Assembly (NCBI GenBank): GCA_023525975.1
Contig: CM042030.1
Coordinates: 27,150,350-27,214,349 of the forward strand
Direction of reading: 5' to 3'
Length of the DNA: 64,000 bases
Origin: Smallanthus sonchifolius
Lineage: Eukaryota; Streptophyta; Magnoliopsida; Asterales; Asteraceae
Position numbers and translations under genes: made by a program. The notes below the pieces were generated by a model. It made no database searches. It had not been told where the DNA came from and saw nothing but the letters and a program-made list of their open reading frames with translations. Shown piece by piece: positions 1 to 11,689 of this stretch (position 1 is its first letter; each line of letters begins with the position of its first letter).

Positions 1-1654
1 TAGTTAGGAAAACGTGGGATTTTTTTTACAACAACACGGAAAGGGTTGGGTGTCCTAAGACACACTAATGGTTGACGAGTAGATAAACTAGTCATTGGGA
101 TTAAGGAATTCCTTAATATAATAATTAGGATAGATGACATTCGTATCGAATGTCTCTAGTTATGAAGAATATTATTTAAATAAATATTCGTGTTGCATTG
201 CTAGTAAAATAATGGTTTAGAAAAAAATATAAACAATTATATTATTTTTAAATTTGGAGATTTAACACATACAATGAGTTATGGTTAATAATTTAGGGAT
301 AATATAAATAATTATAATATTTATAATGTAAATAATTATTTGAGTGATAAAAATAATAAACATAATATTATTATTTTGACAATATAAGTTTAGATCGGAG
401 TTGGAACTAAATTCCCGAGCATACGGGTGTTTTCCGAAGTCACACTATAATAATATAGCATTATAATAATAATGTGATACGTTTTTATTTAGAAATAAAT
501 GTTTAAAAATGATTTAGGACAAAAACAGGGTGGAGGTACTCGAACCCGGGTCTCCTCCCCTATAGCACAACAACTTAACCAGTCCCGCCCGCTAGGGTAT
601 CGCACAAAAAACTGGATCAGTTTAGTTTTAACACTTAAAGCTCCTGTGTTCTTCCCCCTATCGAATCCGAATCAAGAACCGGTCCCAAAACACCCAAATC
701 GATCGCGATTTCTCCAGGGAACACGGATTGTTAATTGTGCGTTTGATTTCAAAAACAACAAGTTTAAGATTGTTAATTGTTCGTTTAAAACATCAAAACC
801 CTAGTTTAAGAACACGGATTCAAGTTGATTAAATCTGGTAGTGTTAGAGGCTGGATTCATGGGGCTTTTAATAAAAAAGGGATTGTGATTCTAACCATAC
901 AATTTAATTGAATTGAGACTGAGTTTATTTTGGAGTTCGATTAAACCGAAAATGTATGAACCCTAGATATGGGATCGTGATAAATTCGGTAATGTAAGCC
1001 CTAATTAGGTTAGGGATTTCATTCTACAGGCTAAAACGAATCAGGAAATGGTTTCAATTACATGATTTGGAGTCGGATTGATAGAGATCGACTAGAATGG
1101 GTTTCGACTTGCGTGGTTTAGTCCCCGGGTGATTCCAGCTACTCCTCCGACCAAATTGGGTTGTACACAAGCTTCTGAGATGTGCGATAGAGGTGCGCAT
1201 GCGTCCAATTTGTGAGAATAATGATCGAGATGAACGAATTTGATGGTTTCATGATTAGGAGTCGACGGTTATGGGTCTTAGGTGATAAATGGAATTAATC
1301 CGCACATAATGATTGGGTTAATTGATTCAATGATGGTCTTTAATGGTATGAACGTGCATAACAGTTACAAATTCGAACATAAATCGGTTAAGGATTTGAA
1401 TTTTGGCTCAAAGCTCACGGTTTGACTTTGCAAAGCAAACAAGAATCAAAATCACCCAATTTTGACTTCAAAAGTCAATATAATTGGGTTTAGGCTAATT
1501 AAACAAGTAGTCCCTGTAGTTTTAGATTAAATAATGATAGAATTAGTCCTTGAGGTTTAAGACTGAGTTAACTGGGTTAACTGGACTAACTGAGTTCTTG
1601 TGAGATAACGGAGTTTGAGTTAACAATGTTAACTGGAATTTGTCTTGTGTCACA
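1..1654 (-). repeat. Gypsy LTR, partial (G-A, 3' LTR on minus strand)
   Basis: This sequence aligns with 2674-3532 and then 15182-16001, which are the two halves of a second copy split by copia C1. It ends in TGTCACA, the reverse complement of the TGTGACA start seen in the other gypsy LTRs here. The bases that follow read on the minus strand as a purine tract and the end of pol, so this is the 3' LTR of a minus-strand element. Its other end lies left of the window. No coding region is supported. Confidence 0.82.
529..597 (-). other. tRNA-like module in gypsy LTR
   Basis: On the minus strand an A-box-like TGGTTAAGTTG is followed about 35 bases on by a B-box-like GGTTCGAG, inside a GC-rich island of an otherwise AT-rich LTR. 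A diverged copy sits at 3201-3270. The spacing is shorter than in a real tRNA and no cloverleaf is evident, so I do not call a tRNA gene. Confidence 0.5.
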
Positions 1655-1896
1655 TCATCCCCTAGTTGAAAGAATTTTCATCATAAAAATTAAAATAATA
1701 ATAAAAAAATTCCCGGATGTCACATCATCCCCTAGTTGAAAGAATTTTCGTTCCGAAAATTAAATAGTACCTTAAGTGTTTGACGTGGATTGCTTGAACA
1801 GATGACGATACTTGCGAATCATCTTATCCTCGCACTCCCAATTCTAAATCATGAGTCGTGTAGTTCTTCTCATGAGTGTTTAGCTGACGAGAAGCG
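1655..1896 (-). pseudogene. Gypsy pol C-terminal remnant with purine tract (G-A)
   Basis: Reading the minus strand, a short stretch encodes the motif WECEDKMIRKYRHLF. This matches the extreme C-terminus of the other gypsy pols here, such as WEREDQMKTKYPSLF in G-H. It is followed by a purine-rich AACTAGGGGATGATG just before the LTR. The tract TGTCACATCATCCCC plus about 17 further bases occurs twice, near 1650 and 1714, as a roughly 64-bp tandem duplication. The rest of pol and gag is missing between here and the next LTR at about 1897. The frame contains a stop. Confidence 0.7.
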
Positions 1897-3200
1897 TGTG
1901 ACAAACCAGGATCTCAGACATTAGTTACATCAAACGACACTATATGGGACATAAATAAAACATCATAAATATTCAGAGTGAATGCGGAAGCATTAAAAAA
2001 AGTAATAAGTGCGCAAAAAAAAACGCGCCAAAGTCAAAGAAATTAGAAAGCAGATAAATAGTTTAATTGTTTGATAAGTGTTGGAAATGATAAAGAGACT
2101 CCGTGCATGTCCTAGTGTGCACCTGTGCTTAGCGACCTGAGAAAACATGTAAGAGAAATATCAACACGAGGTTTGTGAGTTCACAGGTTTCAGTTTGTAA
2201 TAGCGTTTGCCAGATTATGTTCATGTTTACTAAAGCACTCGAAACTGAAGCCGACTGTTTGTTTGTGTTTGAAAGCCTCCCACCCTGTCTATCAACCATG
2301 GTGTCGTGTTTAGGTAAAAATTACACCCATTCGACCTCAATTCAAGTTAGCACGACTAACGCGGGTGGGGTTTGTCAAACCCAATAGTACTACTAAAGAT
2401 TACCTCGCTAAATCCATATTAATGGTTCGATGTGTGTAAGGACTTTCATGATAGTGTGTTACGCTTAGTCTTAACAAGGGATAACATATGAATTACAATA
2501 ATCAAAAGTGTTTGCATCATGTTTTCTCCCCCAAATTAAAAAACAGTAAAAAGGGGCCGTGAAACTCACCTGAGTTGTGTAAGCGTAGGTAGTTAGCACC
2601 ACACAAGGATCCAACAAAACCAAGAATGAATTGCAAGCATACTGTCTACGAATGCCCTAGAATGATTTACAATAGTTAGGAACACGTGGGATTTTTGTGA
2701 CGATAACACGGAAAGGGCTGGGTGTCCTTAGACACACTAATGGTTGACGAGTAGATAAACTAGTCAATGGGATTAAGGAATTCCTTAATATAATAATTAG
2801 GATAGATGAGATTCGTATCGAATGTCTCTAGTTACAAAGAATAATATTTAAATAAATATTCGTGTGTCATTGCTAGTAAAATAATGGTTTAGAAAATAAT
2901 ATAAACGATTATATTATTTTTAAATTAGGAGAATTAACACATACAATGAGTTATAGTTAATAATTTAGGGATAATATAAATAATTATAATATTTATAACG
3001 TAAATAATTATTTGAGTGATAAAAATAATAAACATAATATTATTATTTTGACAATATACGTTTAGGTCGGAGTTGGAATTAAATTCCCGAGCATACGGGT
3101 GTTTTTCGGAGTCACACTATAATAATATAGCATTATAATAATAATTGGGTATGTTTTTATTTAGAAATAAATGTTTAAAAATGATTTAAGACAAAAACAG

Positions 3201-3270
3201 GGTGGAGGGACTTGAACCCGGGTCTCCTCCCCTATAGCACAACAACTTAACCAGTCCCGCCTGCTAGGGT
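3201..3270 (-). other. tRNA-like module in gypsy LTR
   Basis: This is the second copy of the module at 529-597. On the minus strand it reads TGGTTAAG and then CCCGGGTTCAAG. The B-box-like segment carries one change (GGTTCAAG). Confidence 0.45.
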
Positions 3271-3658
3271 ATCGCACAAAAGACCGGATCAGTTTAGTTT
3301 TAACACTTAAAGCCCCTGTGTTCTGCCCCCTATCGAATCCGAATCAAGAACCAGTCCCAAAACCCCTAAATCGATCGCGATTTCTCCAGGGAACATAGGA
3401 CTTTTGTTTATCTACGGATTTCGAACCTGTGGGTCCGTTTGATTTCAAAAACAACAAGTTTAAGATTGTTAATTGTTCGTTTGAAACATCAAAACCCTAG
3501 TTTAAGAACACGGATTCAAGTTGATTAAATCTTGTAGAGTCATATATTTCGTATAAGCTGTTGTCATTTATTGTATGTTTAAACAATTTTAGACTAGTTT
3601 ACTTTCTGTCATTTCATTATTGTAATTTCAGTTTTCTGTAATTAGTTAAGTCTGGGCC

Positions 3659-3796
3659 ATCGAAACTACTTAGTTTCGATTGAGTCTGTTCAATCGAAAC
3701 TAGTAGTTTCGATAGATGGTAGTTTCGACAGGTCTAAGTATCATTTGTAAATGGTCAATCGAAACTAGTAGTTTCGATTGACCATAGTTTCGATAC
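3659..3796 (+). repeat. Palindrome array, TCGAAACT type, in C1 5' LTR
   Basis: Paired copies of TCGAAACT and AGTTTCGA a few bases apart can each fold into a short hairpin. At least three complete pairs plus single arms lie in 138 bp. The array ends about 11 bases before the TATA box. Confidence 0.9.
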
Positions 3797-3806
3797 CTGT
3801 CACTAC

Positions 3807-3814
3807 TATAAATA
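3807..3814 (+). promoter_or_regulatory. TATA box of C1 5' LTR
   Basis: TATAAATA lies inside U3 immediately downstream of the palindrome array and is preserved in the 3' LTR at 14899-14906. Its position fits the LTR promoter. The transcription start is not directly visible. Confidence 0.7.
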
Positions 3815-4086
3815 GCGTAGTTTGAGATTGTTTAGGGTGTGAGTAGCGGCTGTAACCCTGAACTTTCTCTTTCATATTTTGCTTGAATCAATACAATCTG
3901 CAGTTGTTTATTCACTGTGTTCTTACATTTTCATATCCTTTGATTGTTGATTCATACTGTGGTTAGCTGGTTATCTTCACCATCACTGTTTCGTTTATCA
4001 GTTTCACCTCCATATACACAGTTTCCGCCTGTGTATGTGTTAAATCGATCATATCAGTGAATTTCGATTAAATCTGGACCTACAAT

Positions 4087-4098
4087 TGGTATCAGAGC
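4087..4098 (+). other. Primer-binding site of C1 (initiator Met tRNA)
   Basis: TGGTATCAGAGC starts two bases after the LTR end. It is complementary to the 3' end of plant initiator methionine tRNA, the usual primer for Ty1/copia and many gypsy elements. Confidence 0.92.
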
Positions 4099-4509
4099 AT
4101 TATGCTCTAGTGTTTTTTAAGTGTTATCAGGTTATTGATCGATTCTAGGTGATTACCAAAGGTTTTCGTTGCTTATTTTGGGTTTTTGCACATTTATTCT
4201 CGAGGTACTGTTTCATCATTTTTCAAGGGTTTTTGCTAGTATTTTCGGAATCGGAGATTGGATTCGTGATCAGGACAGTTAGACGAAGGTTTTCGCTGGA
4301 TTGGTTTGTTGTTTCTGCAGCTTTGATTTATGAAGCTTTTCATCAATGGAGTATTTCTGTTTTGGAGAAGAAGGCATCGAAACTACGGGGAACAATTTCT
4401 GATTTCTGTTGATCATCGAAACTTCTTGTCTACGTTTTGTCGGGAGAAGGTACTATCGAAACTAGATTTTTGTCTCTTATAGAATCTGTGGTTATCGAAA
4501 CTAGATGAC
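4099..4509 (+). other. C1 leader, no supported gene
   Basis: About 410 bases lie between the primer site and the recognisable gag. Four copies of the ATCGAAACT arm occur from about 4376 to 4503, without the partner arm. An 87-codon open frame here (4149-4412) resembles no gag. The gag frame is open just upstream of 4510 but lacks the long N-terminal capsid domain expected before the zinc knuckle, so a deletion near here is likely. Confidence 0.6.
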
Positions 4510-6174
4510 TTGGAGCAGATTAATCCTGATGATTTGGAGAAAATGGACATTGATTGGTGCATGGCCATGTTGACCTTAAGAGCCAAGAGATTTATCAAAA
4601 GGACTGGTATAGACAGGTTCAAGCAAGGAAAGACGCTTGGGTTTGACATCAAGAAGGTGAGATGCTACAATTGTGATCAGCTGGGTCACTTTGCCAGAAA
4701 CTGCAAGGAGCCGTCCTCCAAAGATCAACAAGATAAGAAGATTTCCTCTGGTAAACAAGCTGCCAATCCTGCAAAGACAAACACAACTTCCAGTTCCACA
4801 GCTCTTGTGTGCCAAGCTGATGGACATTATCATTGGGGAGAACAAGCTGAGGAAGCTGCTGATAAAGCCTTGATGGCTGATGTGGAAGAAAATGGCAAGT
4901 GTGTCATGATTGAACCAGCTGAGGATCTCACTGCTGTGCCTGCTGAGGTTACTTCTAAACTTTGTGATTCTAGATCTTGCTTAAATGAAATTCAAAAATA
5001 CAGATTCATCAATCAAGCCTTGATTGATGAACGAAATCACATTAAGGTGATGTATGACTCTGTGGCCAAAAATGAGAAACTTTACCTAAAGAAAATTCGT
5101 GATATTTCTGGTGAAAATCGTTCTTTAATTGTGCAACTCAATACTCAAACCATTAATAATACAATTTTAACAGAAAGAGTCCAAAAGGCAGAAAAAGCCA
5201 AATTACAGGTTGATCACATGGATATGGATCAGAAAATTCTGTTTGGAATAATTGACAAACAATTTAATAGAAAAGGCACAGAAGGTCTTGGGTATAACTC
5301 TCATCCACCTCCTTATTCTAAATCAGGGAAATTTGCTGATATGCCTACTCCACATGTTTCCACACCTTTTGTTTGCACATTATCTCCTGATGATTATATT
5401 ACATCCTCTGATTCTGACAGTTTTGCTTCTTGTGCAGAGTCAAATTGTGTAAAGTCCGAAGATGATTGTGATAAGAGTGCTAATGATAGAACTATTTTAA
5501 AAGAACTTGAGTCGGATGAATGTAATAATATGTCCGTGTCAAAACCAAATATTTGTGAACACGTTAAAAACTTGTATTTTGATTCTATGCCTGCTGAGCA
5601 TACGGGTTTGGGATGTGATGTTTCTAAATTTCAAAATGCCTTGCCGTTTGTTCCTAAATCTTTGAATGTTATGCCATGTGTTACAAAATTTAAAAGTGCA
5701 GGAATTATTGTGAATGATGTACCACGTGAAACCATGAGCAACATGGAATTTTTCAGATTAAAGGAAGCACATCATCTTCAAGACAAAGTTATTGATTAAA
5801 GGACCGTCTCATGTTCAGATTCCTCAACATCACAATCATCTTCATCTTGTGATGATTATTATCAGGCTAAGATATCTTGTAAAAACGTTTGTTTTAGTTG
5901 TGGTGCCTCAAATCATGTTTCAAAGAGTTGTAAATTGACAACCACAAATATTAATGAAGAATCACCTTCCCAAAGTTCATTAAATTCATATGTGTTGTCT
6001 AATTCTTCTCACAGTAGGAAATCTAGGCGTAAAAGAATTAAAAATGCTAAAAATTATTTAAAACGAACTTGGAAAATTAAAAATAATGTTCTATTTGATG
6101 ACTGTGCTTCATCAAAGGATGGTTGTACTTCTGATTCCAATGACATGTCATATCTTGACACTAAAATCTCTTGA
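4510..6174 (+). pseudogene. C1 gag, N-terminally truncated, one stop
   Basis: Gag packages the element RNA into virus-like particles in the cytoplasm. The frame enters with DLEQINPDDLEKMD, a motif typical of copia gag just before the nucleocapsid, then has a CCHC zinc knuckle (CYNCDQLGHFARNC, about residues 55-68). A long polar and acidic region follows. After an in-frame TAA at 5797-5799 the same frame continues to 6174 with a second knuckle, CFSCGASNHVSKSC. Usual copia gag has some 200 or more residues before the first knuckle, and these are absent. The frame runs directly toward the protease, which is in another frame, so a frameshift separates gag from pol. Confidence 0.85.
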
Positions 6175-6224
6175 TTGAAACATTTTTGGTCAAAACGTAT
6201 AAATGGTTCGTTGTGTATAGGGTC

Positions 6225-9200
6225 AATCAAGAAGAACCGGCGATAACATCTGGCATGTAGATAGTGGATGTTCAAGGCATATGACTGGGCACTTTAACTT
6301 GCTGCAAAATTATCATCAAATTGATGGAGAGTATGTTGCTTTTGCTGGAAACCCAAGAGGAGGAAAGATTGAAGGACAAGGAACAGTGTCAAATGGAGTA
6401 AATAGTCTGGAATTTGTCAACTATGTTCCTCAGTTAAAGTACAATCTGATGAGTGTTTCACAGATTTGTGACAAGGATTTTTGTGCTTTATTCAATTTTA
6501 AAGAATGTCTTATCTTAAAGCCGGGAGTGGTGATTCCGGAAGAACTTATTCTCATGCGTGCTCCCAGAAGATACAACACATATAGCTTGGATATGAACAA
6601 CCCATCGGGTATTGAATCGTGTTTTCTCTCAAAGGCTTCCGAAGATGAATCTTTCCTGTGGCATAAGAGGTTAGGACATGTCAACTTCAAAACAATGAAT
6701 CGACTGGTTCGAGGCAACCTAGTAACTGGATTACCTCTCAAAGATTTCACTCCTATGGAACACTGTATTTCATGTTCCAAGGGAAAACAGCACAAATCTT
6801 CACATAAGCCTAAAACCACCAATTCCATTGACTCTCCTCTCCAATTGCTTCACATGGATCTCTTTGGTCCAGTGAGTGTCATGAGTCTTGGACGAAAGTC
6901 ATACTGTCTGGTGGTAACAGATGATTTTTCTCGATTCACTTGGGTGTTTTTCTTAGCTAAGAAGGATGAGTCCAGAGATTTTAAAGACCTATCTGCTTCA
7001 AATTGAAAACCTCTTCAGTTTAAGTGTGAAGACTATCCGCAGCGATAATGGAACATAATTTAAGAATGCAACTCTTGATTCCTTCTGTGAAAGCAAAGGA
7101 ATTTCTCATCAATTTAGTGCACCTCGTACTCCTCAACAAAACGGTGTAGCTGAAAGGAGAAACCGCACCTTAATTGAAGCTGCACGAACTATGATTGTTG
7201 ACTCTAAGCTTCCCGTGACTTTCTGGGCTGAGGCGGTCAACACTGCATGTTTCGTGCAGAATCGGGTTCTTATCACTAAAAGCTGCAACAAGACACCATA
7301 TGAGATCATGTACAAGCGCAAGCCAGTTATTGATTTCTTCAAAAAATTTGGGTGTGTGTGCACGATGCTGAACACTTCAGATCAGCTCAACAAGTTTGAA
7401 GCCAAAGCTGATGAATGCTATTTTGTTGGTTATTCCTCCAATCAACGTGCTTTTCGTGTCTATCATAAGCAGAAAAGAATAGTGCTGGAGTCCATTGATA
7501 TTAATTGGCATGAAAATAATCACACGGACGTAGGAGACGGTCCCAATTGGCTATTTGACGTCGATTCAGTTTTTAAATCATTTAATCTCTCTGATTTCTC
7601 AATTGACTAAACTCATGCTAATCCTTATTTTTCCGTGAACAATTTAGGGAACTTAAATGATCAAGGTTCTTCCTCATCTGCTCAGGTTGAAATTCCTGTG
7701 GTTGCAAATGCTGAATCTAATATGGAGTCTTCCGGTTCTGGTGCAACAAGTGAAACTGTTGAAGACAACTCCATTCCAACAGTAGATGTTACACCACAAT
7801 CATCTGCTGAAGATCCTATTAATGACATTACCGATCGTCCTGCTGAAAATCTTACCAATTTGGAGGAAGTCGTGGAAGAAGATGTAATTCCTCAACTGCG
7901 AATTCACAAGATTCATCCCACCAATAACATCATTGGACCACTCAATGTGGGTGTTAGTACCCGAAGTACCTGTGAAGCATTTGAAAACAGCATGTTTTCC
8001 TGCTTCATCTCTCAAACTGAACCAAAGAACATTAAAGCAGCACTACTAGAAAACAGCTGGGTGGAAGCAATGCAGGAAGAGCTACAGCAATTCTCAAAGT
8101 TACAAGTGTGGAATTTGGTGGATCTACCCAAGAACAAAGTTCCAATCGGTACTCGTTGGGTTTTTCGCAACAAAAAGGATGAAGGCGGCACTGTGATTCG
8201 TAACAAAGCTCGTCTGGTGGTTCAAGGTTTCTATCAAGAAGAAGGGATTGACTACGAGGAAGTCTTTGCACCAGTGGCTCGCTTGGAAGCCATCCGAATG
8301 TTTCTCGCCTATGCAGCCTACATGGACTTCACCGTGCATCAAATGGATGTCAAAAGCGCATTTTTGTATGGCAAAGTTTAAGAAGAAGTATATGTCAAGC
8401 AGCCGCCGGGTTTCATTGATCCTAATTTTCCAGACCGTGTTTACAAGTTAGACAAAGCATTGTACGGTCTTCACCAAGCACCTCATGCGTGGTATGAAAC
8501 TTTATCAAAGCATCTGCTTGAGAATGGTTTCACACGAGGAGCAATTGACCAAACATTGTTCAAACGGAAGGAGGAAAAGGATACAATCATGGTGCAAATT
8601 TATGTGGATGATATCATTTTTGGTTCTACAAATCCCCGTCTCTGCAAAGAATTTGAAGAAGTGATGCGATCTAAGTTTGAGATGAGCTCCATGGGGGAAA
8701 TGAAGTTTTTTTTGGGACTACAAGTTGATCAGTCTGAGTCAGGAATCCTTATCCATCAAGAAAAATACGTCAAAGAAATCTTGACCAAGTTCAAAATGGC
8801 TGATTCCCACCCTGTAAAAACTCCTGTGGAAGTTCGTCATTGTTTGACTCCTGATGTAGATGGTGAAAGTGTTGATCCGCATCTATATCGCTCTATGATA
8901 GGATCGCTCATGTATCTCACGGCCAGCAGACCAGACATCATGTTTGCAGTGTGCTTATGTGCACGTTTTCAGGCTAATCCTAAACTCTCTCATTTATCTG
9001 GTGTAAAACGTATTTTGAGATATTTAAAATATAAGCCAAAATTGGGTCTGTGGTATCCTAAAACTGACTTGTTTGATCTTGTGGCTTATTCAGACTCAGA
9101 CTACGGGGGTTGCAACTTAGACCGAAAATCCACTTCTGGAGGTTGTCAATTCCTTGGCAACCGCCTTGTCTCATGGCAATGTAAGAAACAGTCCACCGTT

Positions 9201-9545
9201 TCCCAATCCACCGCCGAAGCCGAATACATTGCCGCAGCCCTCTGTTGTTCCCAAGTCAGATGGATACACCATCAGATGCTTGACTATGGGATCACATTCC
9301 ATGAAACACCCATTCTGTGTGACAACACCGCCGTTCCTCATATCACTAAAAACCCCGTTCAGCATTCCAAAACCAAACACATTGAAATCAAACATCACTT
9401 TATCCGTGACTGTGTTGAAAAGAAGCATATTCAAATTGTTGAAGTCAAAACTCACAAACAAACCGCAGACATCTTCACAAAGGCTTTTGACTCTACCAGA
9501 TTCGCCCAACTGGTGGAGATGCTTGGAATGATCAACTTTCAGTAA
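6225..9545 (+). pseudogene. C1 pol: protease, integrase, reverse transcriptase, RNase H
   Basis: Domains in order: aspartic protease motif WHVDSGCSRHMTG near 6250-6290; GAG-pre-integrase zinc region with HKRLGH and CISC near 6660-6790; integrase core beginning LHMDLFGP near 6850; then SDNG and PQQNGVAER. Reverse transcriptase follows, with the VDVKSAFL-type motif reading MDVKSAFLYG and the catalytic YVDD near 8606. RNase H has SDSDYGG, AEAEYIA and CDN. The order integrase before reverse transcriptase defines Ty1/copia. Damage: a frameshift near 6970-7005 and stops at 7056-7058, 7608-7610 and 8379-8381. The C-terminus is complete, ending EMLGMINFQ. The combination with a third ORF suggests the SIRE/Maximus lineage, unconfirmed. 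Confidence 0.93.
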
Positions 9546-10647
9546 ATAGTGTGAATAGTATTTATTTTATTTTATTTTATTTTTATTATTATTCTGCTTA
9601 CTTGACAAAAGAAAATTTAAAAAAAAAAGAGATTTTATTTTTATGAACAGTTTTTACGCAACTCTTTTGGGGGAGAAATATTATATTGAAAAGAATCGCT
9701 GTGTATAAAATCTTACAAGTGGTTTTAAGTTGCAGGAAGAATTGAATCTGACCTTTGAGAAATGATAGTGTCTGATCTCATCTCTTGGACATGGAATGGA
9801 CCAAAAGCGATGGTGTTTACTGAGGTATAGCTGGTAGGCCCGACATATGGTTAAAACTTGTAAGTAGTGTGAAAACTCTATTACATATCTCATACTTGTG
9901 TGTTTGAACCCATTATTGAAACATCTAACCCATTTTTATATCTAAAAAAACCAATTCAATCAGATACAGGCTTACGTATTGGATTCCTATTCATACGCCA
10001 AGTGACCGTCAATATAACGATATTTACCACCGATGACCCCGTATGTTTTGCTTACGCAAAGATCTCGGGTGCTCATCCTTTTCCCATCCACTTGGATGAT
10101 TTGACCCCGTCTGTTTTGCTTACGCAAAGATCTCGGGTGTTCAACATTTTTCTATCCGCTTGGATAATTTTACGACTTCTTCTGTTTTGCTTACGCAAAG
10201 ATCTAGAATGCTCGTACCTTTTTAATATCTACTTGGATATTTTTTATTTTAATTTTCAAAATCCACTTGGATATATTATTTTATTTTGGTGGTACTTTGA
10301 CATTACTAAGACGGTACCTTGGTTAATCAGAAAGAGATGATAGGATGAAAATGGGTACTTCTTGAGGATTGATAGGTTTTCAAAATCATTTTATTTTAAT
10401 ATGTGGGGTACACCTTGTATAGTGCTTAAAATGGTACCTTTAATCACATGAAATCAAAATACAAACAAATGTTCGGGTTTACTTTGCACAAATATCAGCT
10501 ATCTTCAGGGACTCACAGTAGTTAATTGCAAAAGGAAGTGTTTCAAGAGACCGACCAGATCTGATCTCATGTCGGATCTTTTTCAAGAAGAAAAAGTGTA
10601 AATATCTTGTGTATATATGTTAGTCTTATTTCTGTTACTATGTAAAT
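9546..10647 (+). other. C1 pol-ORF3 spacer, first part
   Basis: No supported gene. Blocks around 9845-9925 and 10400-10450 resemble the reverse complement of the corresponding C2 spacer, for example GTGGGGTACAC followed by GGTACCTT. This suggests conserved non-coding function. A 146-codon open frame (9900-10340) overlaps a tandem repeat and looks accidental. Confidence 0.6.
10036..10275 (+). repeat. Three-copy tandem repeat of about 69 bp
   Basis: Each unit has GTTTTGCTTACGCAAAGATC and ends in a small palindrome of the type ATCCACTTGGAT. Units start near 10036, 10105 and 10174, with a partial fourth. It lies between pol and ORF3 of C1. Confidence 0.85.
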
Positions 10648-10768
10648 ATCGAAACTAGTTTGCTCTATCGAAACTACTTTGTAAATATCGAAACTAGTTT
10701 GCACTATCGAAACTTCTCTGTAAATATCGAAACTAGTTTGCCCTATCGAAACTAGTTGTTTCGACAGG
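10648..10768 (+). repeat. Palindrome array, TCGAAACT type, in C1 spacer
   Basis: Six ATCGAAACT arms occur, mostly in tandem rather than as full hairpins. The last has its partner TTTCGA. The array precedes a promoter-like stretch at about 10795-10825, repeating the array-then-TATA order of the LTR. Confidence 0.85.
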
Positions 10769-10794
10769 GGCATTTTTGTCTTTTGTTCCTCGCA

Positions 10795-10825
10795 AATTTA
10801 AACGCCTGCATAAATGAATCCCTCT
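10795..10825 (+). promoter_or_regulatory. Candidate internal promoter for ORF3
   Basis: AAATTTAAACGCCTGCATAA and the following pyrimidine-rich leader resemble the region around the LTR TATA boxes here. It lies some 30 bp after a palindrome array and 880 bp before ORF3. The only evidence is position and weak sequence resemblance. Confidence 0.35.
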
Positions 10826-11244
10826 CTTCACTTGTTATTCACTTGTCTTTTTCGCAAACCCTATTCATCTTCTCCGTCTCTCACAAACCTATCAAGCCTT
10901 GGTCTGAGTTGCAAGATATCAGTGATTATTCCACTGATTTTCCCGTAGTCACCAGCGTCTCCGTCATCAGGTAAAGTCACTATTTCATTTGAATGATTCT
11001 TGCGAATCAACAGACCTAGAGTTTCAAAATTTCAAAATCTGTCCGACTGAATCTTCATAATCTCAGTCGTATCCGTGTTTGCATACATCTTTATCATCTG
11101 AGAACTCACTTTTTATGTGTATTCTTGCAGAAATCATACTCGCTTTCGGTAAGACGAATATCCGTCATTCACAGGCCACTCAAAAACCTTCCATTTGATT
11201 GTTTATTTTGTCTGAGTATAATGAATCAATAGGGGGTTTGGGTT

Positions 11245-11669
11245 TCAAAACTAGTTAGTTTCGATAAAGGAGTTCAACTCCTTCAAAAGGTTTTCAAAAA
11301 GGTTTTTAATCGAAACTACTGGTTTCGACACCTAAACTTGACCTAATTTCTCTATCGAAACTACTTGTTTCGATAAGTTCATCTCTATCGAAACTACTTA
11401 GTTTCGACATTGTTGATTTCAGAATTTGTATAAGTGTTGATCAAAGCTCATTGACCCGATCGAAACTAGTTAGTTTCGATAAATTCATCTCTATCGAAAC
11501 TACTTAGTTTCGACAGTGTTGATTTCAGAGTTTCTACAAGTGTTGATCAAAGCTTATTGCTTCTATCGAAACTAGTTAGTTTCGATAAGTTCATCTCTAT
11601 CGAAACTACTTAGTTTCGACAGTAAGGATTTCTGATTTTTTCTAAGTGTTGGAATACTTAGTTTCGATA
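11245..11669 (+). repeat. Palindrome array before C1 ORF3, with 105-bp higher-order repeat
   Basis: About nine palindromes with TCGAAACT and AGTTTCGA arms are present. They alternate between a CTACTTAG and a CTAGTTAG centre and form a higher-order unit of about 105 bp, starting near 11383, 11489 and 11594. Spacers such as AAGTGTTGATCAAAGC are conserved between units. Confidence 0.88.
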
Positions 11670-11689
11670 ATCAGAACCTTTACTCATTG

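Larger units (their letters stand above)
3533..4084 (+). repeat. C1 5' LTR
   Basis: The LTR is bounded by TGTAGAGTC and GACCTACA and is directly followed by the primer site. It contains a palindrome array (3659-3796) and then a TATA box at 3807-3814, so the array sits in U3 just upstream of the likely start of transcription. Confidence 0.95.

Noticed and set aside
529..597. True tRNA gene
   Set aside because: A- and B-box-like words are present, but spacing is short and no full cloverleaf can be drawn by eye. Kept only as a tRNA-like module.
4149..4412. 87-codon frame in the C1 leader
   Set aside because: It has no gag features and lies where the capsid region is expected but absent. Treated as chance.
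9900..10340. 146-codon frame after C1 pol
   Set aside because: It overlaps a tandem repeat and AT-rich spacer, and the homologous C2 spacer has no equivalent frame.
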